This document shows, one piece after another, positions 11,802 through 24,600 of a DNA stretch of 64,000 bases. Source of the stretch: Toxonevra muliebris (Eukaryota; Arthropoda; Insecta; Diptera; Pallopteridae); assembly GCA_963691655.1 (NCBI GenBank), contig OY829326.1, positions 20,882,878-20,946,877 of the forward strand, read 5' to 3'. Position numbers and translations under genes: made by a program. The notes beneath the pieces are model-generated. The model had not been told where the DNA came from. It saw only the letters and a list, made by a program, of their open reading frames with translations, and made no database searches. Each line of letters begins with the position of its first letter. Position 1 is the first letter of the stretch.

Positions 11802-12779
11802 AGACGTATTCATTTGTTGATGATTTGCTATAGCTATGATTTAGTATGACTATTTTAAAGCTATAATTTATAGCAATGCCACTATATATTATTTCCTCCA
11901 TCTTTTTCATAAATTAAATTTCTTCCACTAAGCCTTTTGTGGTAGTGGAAATAAAATTCTATTACCAGTAAATGCTTAGTGGTGAAAATAATATCCCATT
12001 ACCAATAAATAATGGAATATGATGTCCACTACCACCAAGCATTTAATGGCTAAATCCCCAGTCTGAAATATACATAGTATAAATAAAAAATATCCCAGCA
12101 AATTCCATCATAAAGTTTGTGTTTTCTATGAATACAAAAAATGAACTGACAACTCTCGTGAAAGTGAATGTCAAAAAGTTCACCTGTGTCCGCAGTTTTC
12201 AACTTTACTGTATAAATGCGAACCGGAAAATCTTCATAGATAATTTGAAAGCTCATTTCTTACTGCTTCGGAAGTGCATCGAGCAGGATAAGCTTTCTTT
12301 CGGAAAAAGTTATCCAATACAGAAACCAAAATAGTGGTAACACAAACTACATGCAAAGCTCATACCGAAATTCACCTTTTTGCTATTGCCATATTTGGCG
12401 TTGTAATTAATTAATTTTCAACGAATTTAAATTAAGAAAATTAAATTAAAATTTTAAAAATTCTCATTAGGTCATTACCTTAAACTTTTCATGCGCCTGT
12501 TAATTTAGCCTTCACTGTGAAACAAAATTATTATTTTAGCCTTCACTGTGGAGAAATCTGTGGTCAAAAGCTATCAAGTTCTCCTTATTCCAATGCACAT
12601 GTACGTGAAATATCCGAAATTCGATGTTTATTAAAACAAAAGTTATAAAAAAAGAAAAGTATTCGCTTACATAGAGTGGCAACTCATCGTTGTAAAAATC
12701 ATTGCTTAAGCGGGAGTACATAACAAATGAGAGAGAGAGAGAAGACATGAGTTGAAAATTAAAACTCGGAAAAAAGTGA
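11802..12779. other. Intergenic, AT-rich; palindromic stretch and a dispersed 70-bp repeat
   Basis: No gene is recognised. Overlapping open frames on both strands at 12050-12334 look uninterpretable. Between about 11920 and 12050 there are interlocking inverted repeats built on GGTAGTGGA/TCCACTACC and AAATGCTT/AAGCATTT. At 12681-12752 lies a sequence with a close second copy at 47905-47976. Confidence 0.5.
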
Positions 12780-13320
12780 TTTAGAGATCAGCGGGTTTTT
12801 TATGTTGTATGGAGTAATGGTCTGATGGAAAGCCCTTGAATGGAAATCAACACTCAGTCAATTCGAAAGGATTCAACGTCTTATTTGTGTGGATGAGTTC
12901 TACTTCTACCGGGTCCCCTAATATTATTCTCAACCTATTACCTACAGATCTTTTTGTGAAAGGTATATTTTTTTAAACCGGTCTTAGATTAAAGGAATAT
13001 AATAGTTTTAAGGTTATTTCGTTTGGACACTGTAATATTGATAATGCCGAACATACTTCTACCGATTATCAACAGCCCTCCTTACTTCTTGGCCAAAGAT
13101 TTATTATTTAAATTCCATCTAGTGACCCAGCAAATATAACGATCATCTACACTAACGTCTCCAAAACAGAATTTAACGTGGGTGCAGCATTCTTTGTGCC
13201 CAGCGGTAATACCAAAGAATCTTTTAAACTTTCCGTCAGTTGTGGCGTCTTTCATTGTGAAATAAGGGCAATATACATGGCATCTGGAAGCCTCAAGAGC
13301 CATATTAGATATAATATAGA
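12780..13320 (+). mobile_element. Degenerate non-LTR retrotransposon fragment (RT end plus RNase H)
   Basis: With several frameshifts and stops, the plus strand reads like the end of a reverse transcriptase ORF2: WKALEWKSTLSQFERIQRL, then a LPTDLFVKG-like segment. An RNase H domain follows at about 13100-13300 (ITIIYTNVSKTEFNVGAAFF, where TNVSK stands for the usual TDGSK, and CGVFHCEIRAIYMA). The order fits the RNase-H-bearing clades (I/R1/LOA-like). The fragment is clearly dead, and neither 5' end nor poly(A) tail is visible. Confidence 0.75.
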
Positions 13321-13639
13321 CGTAAGTATTTTATTATAAAAATAACAGGTTTTTATGAACTCTAGCATAAGTATATTATTTAGCAGAGCTGTAAAAGAAT
13401 GCAATCAATTTAATTGCAATACCTTGAAGTCACAGTTAATAACCGACAATTCATGATTGCAGATTGGTTATTCATTTAGAAAAGTCTTTTTTAGAGTCAA
13501 GGGAGTGCAGTCTTTTTTTGAAATCATGAGACTGCAAATCTTATGACTCCAAAATTATGACTGCTTTAAAGTCACTTGTAGTCACTTGGAGTCACTTGAG
13601 TAACCTTGAACTCAAATGCAGTCATTTGGAGTCATTTGG

Positions 13640-14172
13640 ATCATCTTAGACGATACACATCGTTCACGCACACTGGACCATCGATCTTGCGGAGTACCTT
13701 TCTCTCGAACGCTCCCAGCAGCCTCTCATCGTTGGTGGTGAATGCCAACGTCACAGCGCCTTACATTAGGACGGGAAGGATGAGGATTTGAAGAGTGCTA
13801 TTTTCGTACGTCGAGAGAGGACTCTGCTTCTCAATTGCCTACTGAGCCTGTACAGGCTGTTGGCAAGAGTTATTCTTCGCTTGATCTTAAGGCTAACATT
13901 ATTGTTGGTGTTGATGCTGGATTCAAGATAAACAAAATCCTTGACGACTTTTGAATTTGTAATTGTCAACAGTGACGTTGTGTCCAAAAAGCCGTGACTC
14001 TTTGTTCGTTGACACATGGTATTTCATTTTGTCCTCGTTCACCACTAGACCCACTCGACGAGACTCCCTCTCTAAGTTGGAGAATGCTGCACTGACTGCT
14101 CGCGCGTTGATGCCAATGATGTCCATATCATCAGCGTATGCCCGCAGCATGATACTCTTGAAAAAAAGATAG
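13640..14172 (-). mobile_element. Degenerate non-LTR reverse transcriptase fragment with YADD box
   Basis: The minus strand encodes AYADDMDIIGINARAVSAAF, with the YADD catalytic motif, then LVVNEDKMKYHVSTNKESR, FVYLESSINTNNNVSLKIKR and RRTKIALFKS. After a frameshift it continues as ILPVLM-stop-GAVTLAFTTNDERLLGAFERKVLRKIDGP. This is the 3' half of the RT domain of a family different from the neighbour at 12.8-13.3 kb and in the opposite orientation. At least two frameshifts or stops make it a pseudogene. Confidence 0.85.
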
Positions 14173-15686
14173 TGCCAGAAATGTCAATGTTCGCAGCTCG
14201 ACCTATTTTTTTCAGCATTAGATTTAAAAACTATGCAGTGAAGATAAAAATGATAAAAATATTAAAATCGGACTTTTTTATTTCGGATAGTTAATCCTCT
14301 TAAAATAAGCCGATAATAATTTGATGCAATACAGTTTAGCTCCTGCTTCATTTTCGAGGCTGGTTTTTGTGTACCTGTCTGAAAAATGTATGTTTAACCT
14401 TCATAAACTTATTAGTCCAGTTGCAATATCACATCAACTACGTTGTAAGAAATAAAAATCAATCATTTAGAGGCAACGGATTTATTTATTTATATTTATT
14501 TTCATTTGGAATTTATTTAAAAGAAAAATGTACAAAATAAATTAAAAATATAAAATGAAATCAGTTCTACATGTTCGTATGTTTTTTCTTTGTTATTGTT
14601 GTTGTTAATTTCTCTGTGTAAATAATTTCATTTAGATATACTGTATATATTTTATATACAAATTTTTTTTTTATTTTTATTTTAAATGCATTTTTGTTTT
14701 GTATTATTGTATAAATAAATTTTTTAACAATAGAATTGAAAAATTTAAAATTTTTGTAAATATACTTATATATTGGATATATATGTATGTAAGTATGTAC
14801 TGCTAGACTTTGTTTTCGTTTAATAATACATCATAGTATGTATATATGTGTGTAAGTAAATACCATGCAACTGTAAGATTCTTTATGATATATCAAATAA
14901 AAGGTGTGGAGTAAAAAGAGGCGGGGCGCAAGAAATTTGTAAGTAGAAACTGAACTCAATAGAAATACTATGGGGCTGCATTTAACTTTGTTCGAGCTTG
15001 AAATCTCTTCCTGTTGATATTGCCCATCACATGCTTAAGACTTTACAATTTGTTTAAAATTGGAATTTAAATTTTTTAAATGAATTTCCTTTTTCTTTTT
15101 CCTTGATTTCTCTTTCCTATACTTATCTATGTTTGTTATTTTATAAATAAAAATGATTTTTGTCTTTGTAAATTTAGAAAAAAATTATATTACATACATA
15201 CAATAATTAATACGTATTTTGTTTTCCTTTGTTTGCTTGCAAATATTTAGGCTAAATATCACCAACGATTAAATCGTTTCTTAACAGCTTAAATACTAAA
15301 ATATCTTAATATCTTAAATACACAAGTTTTTTTTTTTTTTTTTAAATGTATTCATATGTTTTACATACTTTTCGTTTTTTGTTTAAATCTTTTCACCTTT
15401 CAATTAATTTCTTTTAATTACAATTACATTTAAATATATGTATAAATATATTTCAAAAAGTTCACAATTTCGTTTTTACAATACAATTCAGAACCTCATC
15501 GTTAATTAGAGAGAGATTTTAGATTTTGTTTTTAATAAAAGCCTATAAGTACAATTTAATAAATTTAAGCTCGTTGAATTTCTCATAATCATCATACATT
15601 TAATTTAACACACATTTATCATACATATGAATAGAACAATATATCCTAAATATTTTTGTAGGTAATTATTTTCTACAAATTTTCTC
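14173..15686 (-). other. Probable long 3' UTR of the membrane-protein gene
   Basis: Downstream (to the left) of the stop codon at 15687 lie about 1.2 kb of very AT-rich DNA with no ORF and no transposon signal. It ends near three overlapping minus-strand AATAAA hexamers at 14481-14500. Beyond that the retrotransposon debris begins. UTR status is inferred from position and composition. Confidence 0.45.
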
Positions 15687-18600
15687 TCAAACATAATCTG
15701 AGGGCACCGTTGTGGTATTGGTGTTCAAGTTAGTGGTCGCCGTCGTCGTGCTCGTCTCATTTATGGCCGCCAATCTTGGTATAATGCGTCGTTGTGATGC
15801 TTCACTTGTACTGGCCGCACCACCGGATGTGCTCCCACCGCTACCTCCACTATCCCAATTGGGCATTGGTTGTGACAATTGTGTAAGACCGACAATTTCA
15901 TAGGCACGATCACTATTGCCGCCACCGGGCACTGCAGTTACGGATAAATCGGAATAGTAAGCACTGCTGGGAGCGGACGAGACAACCATGGGAATGTCTT
16001 GTTCGTGCTGTTGAAAATTGTATTTCTGAAAAAGAGAAAAGGAGAGAGAAAAAGGATTAATGTAAAAATAATTAAAAAGCTTATCATTAGCCATAGACCA
16101 TGGCTTGCTAATAATGTTAGGCTAGCTTTAAGGCAGACCATTAGTTATTGATTTTAATGGTGTTCTCAATTTTGTTAGATTTGTTTTAGTTCTTGAAATT
16201 TATGCAGTTGGTCTTCCACGTATTTATCAAGCCCAAATTCGTCATTTTTGAACTGTTTTTTTTTTCTGTTTTCCTACTTCATGCCCATGAGATTTTCACT
16301 CTAAAATCTTATATGCACAGTTCCGTAAAAATGTATCTTTCTGAGAGAAAGTTCACTCCATTTTCATTATCGGAATATGATTTCATTTGGGATTAGAATC
16401 TGCGGACATTCTTTGTATAGATTTGCATTTGATTCGATGTTTTATAACTTTAAAAATAACGAGAAATTTGTTCACAAGTGACAATCATTTTTTTGACTTT
16501 GTGGTAAGGACATTGGATTTAGAAATTTCCTCAGCATATTTTGCTTTCAATACGTTAAGTAAAAACTGAGCTGGGAAAATTTAATAACCCACTATCTACT
16601 CTAGAGGTTACCAGTAAATTTAAATTTCTTTGATTTTAGAGAACCGCACATAAAAAAATTCCTTTGGATATACATACAATTTTATGAATTCAAAGGTGAT
16701 TCAAGTCCCCAAACTACCTCTTGTTTGTTGTGGGGAGAAAACTTTCTCCTTGCCCATATACACGGTCAAAAATTTTAGTTTAATTTTCTAACTTCATTCA
16801 ACTTTTTTCGGTTGAAACACTTTTTTTTCAACCTGTATAGACGAATTTCCAAATTCAACTTAAACAGATTAATCTTTAAGCTTAAAGTTATATTTTTCAA
16901 TTTAGAAGAGTAAAAAGTAAACCAAATTAGTTGAATTTTTATGTACTTAAAATTTTTCAACTAAAAAATATTGAAATTTTCAACCACCTCACACAAAATT
17001 AATAGCAATGGTTGAAAATAGTTTCCTCATTGTTTAAAAATTTTAAAGAGGTTGAAGATTATAACATCGAAGATGGATATTTAATCAGCAGTTAAAAAAT
17101 TCAACCTTAAAGTTGAAAAATGAACACTCCAATTTAAAAATTTGAAATGCCTACTTCGTGTAATTATGCGGCAGAGGGCTAGTAATTTCACAATTGCTAA
17201 TATTATTTTAATTAGTTTGTTCTTGGCAGTGACTGTGAAAAGTGTGTCGAAAATGGAGTTCGTTGAAAGAAAAAGTGAAATAAAATATTACGTTTTTTCA
17301 CCATTATTTTTTTTTCAATTTCAAAAATATCGTTTTGTGATGTATTGCATTTGCAAACCAAAATTTCGAAACTTCAAGAAGAAGAGTTTTATATTGAGAC
17401 TTCGTGAAACAGTTAAAGCGAGAATGAAATGCTTACAGAGCAGCTTTAACGTCCACCAAGCATATCCTTTTTATTATTTGGATAAAGAAATTGTAATTAT
17501 TAAAATATATATGTATAAATTTTAAATATATGTATCTGTATTTATTTATTTATTTAGATTTTGATTGATTTCAAATTTCAATTACCCGAAATTGTCATTA
17601 ATTTTAAAATGAAGTGGTTGGTTCTAGAGTTTCACATTCTATCCACGTTGAAGTCTAAAGGATTGGAAATCAATTGCGTAAAAGGTTTGTTAATTCATTT
17701 AATCATTTAATTAAGTGCTCTTACTAACGTTCTTGTGTATGCTTTTTTATTTATACAGAATGGAGCAATGATGTTAAAAAGTTTCTAGCACTTTTGAAGA
17801 TATTACCATCCCCACTAGGAACAAGAGATAGAAAATGTGTAAGCTTTTGTATTGTAAAGTTCATATGTTTTTTCTAAAGAAAAATTCACAGAACTAATAA
17901 TTATTGCAACAGGAACATCAAAATTGTAAATAATACAGTACTACATATCTTTTGATCGTAAGTTGTTAGCAATACCCAGCCATTACAGCTTCTCTGAAGT
18001 TTTTGACATTTATATCAAAACTTTTTTTTTTCAAAAAAATTCAATAACATAGAGTTTATAATAACGAAATCTATGATAAAGTTTAAGCACTTTTTTTATT
18101 TATGTGTTTCAAATGTAAATATGCACATTTTCTTTTATTAAAATAACAAATGATTAAACCTAAAGTTCCTTCTCTAATTTGTAGCTTTGTAGTTTGTGGT
18201 TAAAAGTGAAAAAAAATGTAATAAGTCAACTTTTAAAGTTGAATTAATTAATATATAAGGTTGAATTTTGTAACCTAAATAATGAAATTTTCAGCTTCAT
18301 GCAGTGTAAACGTTAAATACATTAAGTTGAAATTTTCTTCTTAAAATATTTTTATTCAACTATAATTGAGAAATTTTATACCAACAAAGTTAGAAAAGTA
18401 GTAAATTTTGATTTTTTTTCAACTGCACACCAAATAATTCAACTACTGAGTTTAGTTGATTGCTTTTACCGTCAAATATTTCAATTTGAACGACTCATAT
18501 TTAAACGTAAAAAGTTTCTAAAACAAACCTTTAAAGTATAAAATGTCATCTTTTTGGTTTATGTACTTCCTTATTTACTTAATTTCAACTTAAAAAAATA

Positions 18601-21600
18601 AAAATTCAACTGATTTTAGTAAGGAATTATATACCAACTTAAATAGTTGAAAAAATTAACTTAAATTTCGAACCGTGTATATCTCAGCTTTTATAAATCG
18701 TTTTCGCAATGAACAAATTAAAACACAGTGATATTTCACCGGTTATTCTTTTGATGTTGACAACTTTAAATACATTTATTCGAGATGCTCTTTAAGAAAG
18801 TGTGCCAGATTTGGTTTAAATTGCTTTAGCACTTAATTTGATATACACCACTTTTTAAAATTTTTATTTGTATTGGAAATAGTGTGCCTTGACCAATTTT
18901 ATTAATTTTATATTTTACTTTCGTCCTGACTATAAGAAAAATATGTTCGTAGTTTGAAACACAATAGTTTGTAATTTAGCAATGAACAAATTGTTAACTT
19001 TTAAGGAATACATCTCAAGAATTTCAATTTGCGAGTAACTTCTAAAAACCAACTATAAAATTATAAATTCTAAAAACCAACTACTAATATCTCAAAAACT
19101 AAAGTCAAAATTTGAGATCGATATCGAATTTGCTCATAAAGGAATATACTATACTACTTATGTATGTAGTTAATTCTCCCATTCAGCTTACCTCGCCACA
19201 CTGACTATACGCCGTATTCTGATATGATGGATTTGCCGAACGTACTGACTCACGATCCAATTCCGCATATAAAGCCTCATTTACCGGACTATAAGCATCA
19301 TCCATGTGTGTATAATGATTCTCAGCGGGTGATGAAGATGGTGGACCAATTTGATCGGGACCAGCTGATGAACGACGACTACCCAACCATGTCCATACAC
19401 CGGAATTACTGGTAGGCCTTCGTATACTATCGGCGGGATGTTTAACAGATAAGGAAGAGCGCCCATTTTGACCGCCACCATTCCGATTATTACGACACCA
19501 CCATGGTTGTGGACGACCACCTGCAATAAAAAAAGAACAATTTCGAAATTCAATAAAAAATATGAAAAAAATGTGAAAAAAAGATATTTTTGTTAAAGCC
19601 CACACACACACACATACATACACAATTGCGTGTATTTTATATGAAGAAAATTTGTTTGAAAAGTTTAAGTGACCAAATATTTAAAGTCAACGATAAATCA
19701 AACATTCACCTGGTTCTTTTTTCATGCATTCTCCTTTTCTGCTTCATGCCTGCCTAAACAAATAAAGTGTAAATTAAAGAGACTGTGTCGCGAATTACTG
19801 ACTGGCTATGCTAAATGCATAACATTTATCAATAATAAGTTAAGTGGGAAATTGTCATACCATATCCAATTGTGTGTTTGTTAAACCTAAAAAGAGGCTG
19901 CCTGGCTAGCTGGCTGGCTGACTGAATGTTGTTGAATCAAATCTGCAGTAACAACAGCAGCAGCCAATATGTAATGCTCTCATTTGATTTCCCGAGCTTA
20001 AGCAAAACAGTTGCCATTGCAACTTGTAAGCGTTTACTAAAGCGCTTTGAAATTGCTGCAAATGCAATTGAAACTCCAATATAAAGAAACATATGTATAT
20101 TCTTGTGTATGTGACGGGTGCGCTTTTGCTGATTGGTTGTTTTTGTTTTTTTTTTTTTGCAATTTATTACTACTGATACAACGAGGCGTATGAGTAATAC
20201 TCGTTTATATATTCATGCATGCGTTTTTAATATTATTTATTGTACAAGCCACACCAAAGTACCTTAACGCGCTCATAAATTGCACGTAATATTTTTTGAG
20301 GTCTTTTTGTTTATTCAATTTTGAATATTTTCTTATTTTTCCATAGCAGATCTTGAGCAATTTGTGACAATTTGATTAAGCTACGTGGAAGCTGAAAAAG
20401 GTCTGCTGCGTCTGGGTGAACACGCGTCGGAAATGCTTGGGATTTTTTAAGTTTCATTACACATAAATGATTGGCAATTATTTTAAATTTATAGTTATTA
20501 CTTTCATAAAAACACACGCTACGCTATTCATCATGGCGTATTAGTAACTTTCAATTAAAATACAAATATCTATGATTAGAAATAGAAAGGTAACTAGTAT
20601 AGGAAAGTTTCTTCTTTAGTCTAGCTAGAACTATAACATAAGTTATTGTCACATTGATATTCTGTATTAAAATATTTCTCACATTATTTTTATGAGTGTT
20701 TCTGCCAGTTATGTTTTTTGTGTATTCAAAATTTTTCAAAATAAATATCGTAAGCATAAAATCTGTATGTAAAAGGTCATTGTGAGCATGCAACTTAATC
20801 ATTGAAAACAACTGTGAGCATTAATGGCTTTTGAAAACAAAAAACTTCACAGAAATCACTACAAAATAAGTAGTAAAGAAAAACCAAAAACAAAAAGAAT
20901 CAATATGCAGCGGCTCTGCTTGACAGTGTTAAGTTTTTTGGACGAGGTAAGGAGGGTCGCTATTTATTTGCAGTTGACATGTACATAGCCACTGTAAATT
21001 GCAATTATTGTGCATGTTCATGGATAGATATACTCGTATAAACATCCATACATATGTAGTAAACGGTTTTTAAAATATTAAAAATAAAAAATAAAAATAA
21101 AAAAAGCTTTAACTACAAATAAAAATCACTTAAAAAGATAAACGAGTGTCGATAAGACCAAGTTAAGTTGGTAATGTTGGCATAAACGCAGTCTGACAAC
21201 AACAAACCGAACAAACAAAAGTGTGCATTAAAACAAATATACACATAAATGTTGCAGATGTATTGCATATTTATTCACTCTGTAAGCAAAAGTTTTTAAC
21301 AAATTGAATAACTATAACCAGTTAAACATTTGTGAAGTTTTTGAAAGTTTTTGCATAAGTATTATTTATAGGTAATGTTCAATAAACTTTCTTCCTTGCT
21401 ATTCATATCTATATGTAGATATTTACTTGGATTTACATATGTTTGTGTTACCATTCTTATGGGGAACAATTTTAATATCACTTTTTACATGTATTTTAAA
21501 AAAAGGGAGTCAAATACAAGTGCAATATAAATGGATTCCCCATTTTTAATTGAAGAATTTTTAGTTGGCCTGGCAAAGCTAAATTCTTTATTTAAGTTTC

Positions 21601-24600
21601 ACTGAGCTTAAATACATGGCATTTCTAAAATCAATTTTTCCCAAAGTTTCTAAGATACTACTATGATCAAAAAGTAAGGGGAATTTTTAAATAAAACCCA
21701 TATTTTTCATTTATTCATCCACAGTTATTTCATCACCTTCAAATTACTCCCCTCCCGATACAATATATGTACGTATTCCAACGATTATTTCAGTCTTCGA
21801 AACAGCTAACGATTTCTCTTTAATCTCATCAGTGGTACCTAAGAGGTGTCCAAGAAGTGGTTTTTTGAATCAAGGGAAAAGAAAAAAGCCGCATGGTGCA
21901 AGTCAGGTGAACATGGGGCTTGCGGAATTTGTCTGATTTTTTTTTTTGCCAAAAATTGACGATTAACGATTGCCATATGCGATGGAGCGTTATCATGATG
22001 TAAAAACCATGAATTATTTCGCCATAAAACTGGTCTGTCTTTACGAACGGACTCTCTCAAGCACTTCATAACACCAAGGTGGTACTTTTTATTAACCATT
22101 TGACCAGTTGGAAGAAACTATTTGTGGACAATACCACGGTAATCGATGAAAACGATCAGCATGACTTTGATTTTGGAACAACTTTGGCGTGGAATTTCGG
22201 ATTTCGGTTCATCTTTAGCACAAATTTCATTTGATTGCTAAGGTGTTTCTGAACCGTAAGCGTAGATCCATGTTTCATCACTTTGGACACTTCAAATTCT
22301 TTGCTCAACAAATTTGTCCATACTGAAAATCGCCGAAAACAGTTTTACTGACTTGGAAAAAATGCGATAAATGGTAAACCAACGCTGGCTTATAATTTTT
22401 TAAAGACGCCAGGGACCGTTGTGCTAACTAATAAAAGAGCGATTTTTGAATTCGAAATTCCCCTTACTTTTTTATTATAGTACATATCGCTCATTAACTA
22501 AAAGACTGTCATAACTCAAAAAACGCTATTTTGCGTTTTACGCGCTTAAAGTTTTCAATTAACTCCCACTTTGCAGAAAAAAGAAGAAATCTTATAATTC
22601 TCACGCGCAGAGTATACAAGATATTGATATGAAAATTTTACACAATATGAAGCGTGACATAATGAATAATTCTGCATCATTAACTCAAAAATCGTGTTTT
22701 TTGACTTATGACAGTCTTTTAGTAAATGAGCAATATGTTATTGTCAATAACTAATTCAGACTCATTCTTCCTTTTCTAGTTTTATCTGAGTTATCGAGTT
22801 TTATTTTTTATTAGGTCGCCCTCTAGCGTTAATTTTTCAGCTAAATGTTTCCTTGTTTCTAATTAAAGAATATTTAGTTGGTCTAACAACAGAAAATTCT
22901 TTATTTGAGTTTCACTGAACTTAAAAATATTTCTTAAATCGATTTATCAAAAATTCTTAAGATATATTCACAAGACATCACGTTCTCATTTGAAATGTGC
23001 TTGCGCTGATTCTTATCTTGTTCCAAGCTCTCTAATTCGAAAAAGAATTCCATTGTTCTCTTAAAAGCTCAATTATTACGGATTGCATGAAGAATAAAAA
23101 AATTTTTCCTTTATTTTGTATCAACTCTATCAGAAATATTGCATAGAAAAAATATTGAAAGCCTGGAACAGAGAATTGCCTTTGGAGGGTTAATAGGAGA
23201 CCAAATAAAAAAAATCAACTTACTACTGACATCACATGCGGGTGGTTTTGAGAAAAAAGTGGTTTCCTCCACCTCACCAGCGGATTTTTGGGGTTGAACT
23301 CTCTTCCCTCCCCCCTGCCCCCTTTCTGGATCCGCTAGTGCTCCACTCTAATGTGCATACGCAAATCTGGAGCATCTTTATCATCAAAGTAGCGGAATTT
23401 CGATGATGATGCGAAACTCGTCTTGATTTTGATCGTCTTTTCTTTGTCAGTTTTTTGTTTATCTGCCTCTTGTTTTTAAGAGAAAATAGTGTGAAAATGC
23501 AATATTTTTATACTTATTTAGGGACCAAACAAATGAGTTATTTTCTTCTGATTATGCAGAAATAACAGCAGTTTGTGCTCTAGTACGTATAAATCTGTAT
23601 CTATAACATCATTTTGTGCTATTTTGTGCACAAATAAAGAGTGAGATCGAAAAAATCTTAACATATATAAAAATCAATAATTTTAAAACGGTTGATCTTA
23701 GAGTTTTGACTTTTGTTTTATTTGATTGATAATATTTTACAAATTACAGAAAAATATAACTTTTATAGTTCTAACCACTATTTATGAACTCGTGGATCTT
23801 TTATGGTAAGCCTTCCATTAGAGATTTGATAGTTGTTTCAGACACCTTTTTGAAACAGTTTGCCCATCTCCTTTTAAAATCTTCGATATTTTGGGACACC
23901 TTTTTTATGCTCTTTAAGTTTCTTTTCACAAGAGCCCAATATCTCTCAACTGGTCTTAGCTCCGGACAATTTGGAGGATTGGCTTCTCTTGGTACAAAAA
24001 CTATGTTATTACTTTGGTACCACTCCAGAGTTTTCCTGTCGTAGTGACATGGTGCCAAATCGGTCCAAAAATATGTGGACACATTGTGCTCTCTTATGAA
24101 AGGAAGAAATCTTTTTTTCAAACATTCTTTGAAGAATATTTCGGTATTTATAGAGCCCACTGTAACAAATGACTTGCTTCTTTTGCCGCAACTGCATATA
24201 GCTTGCCATACCAAGAATTTTTTAGGAAATTTTGTCGGAAGCTGCGTAAAATCTGCCAGTACATACGTTTCGTCGTCCATTATACAACATGAATATTTTT
24301 GTATGAAATTCGATTTTAATTTCCGAGCCCTACTGTTAGACGCAATTTTTTGCAGCATTCCTGTCTGGAACTTTTTGGACTTTGCATGTTTTCAAACCTG
24401 CATTTGCTTTAACTTTTCGCACCAAATAGTCAGAGCACTGGGCTAACCGGGCAACTTTTCTACCAGATGTGTTTGGAGATCTTTTCAATATGCTTTCTAT
24501 TTTCTTGGCTTTCACAATATCATGTGGTCCTTGTTTTCTCTCCGAACCAGGTTTTCTATCGATGGTCAAATTCTCCTGAAACTGTTTAATAACATTGGAA

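Noticed and set aside
12050..12334. Overlapping plus and minus open frames downstream of deoxyhypusine synthase
   Set aside because: Neither resembles a known protein and there are no convincing splice or start signals.
21548..22973. Direct repeats as possible LTRs of a retrotransposon
   Set aside because: The interior contains only a mariner, a MITE and short filler, with no gag/pol, primer-binding site or polypurine tract.
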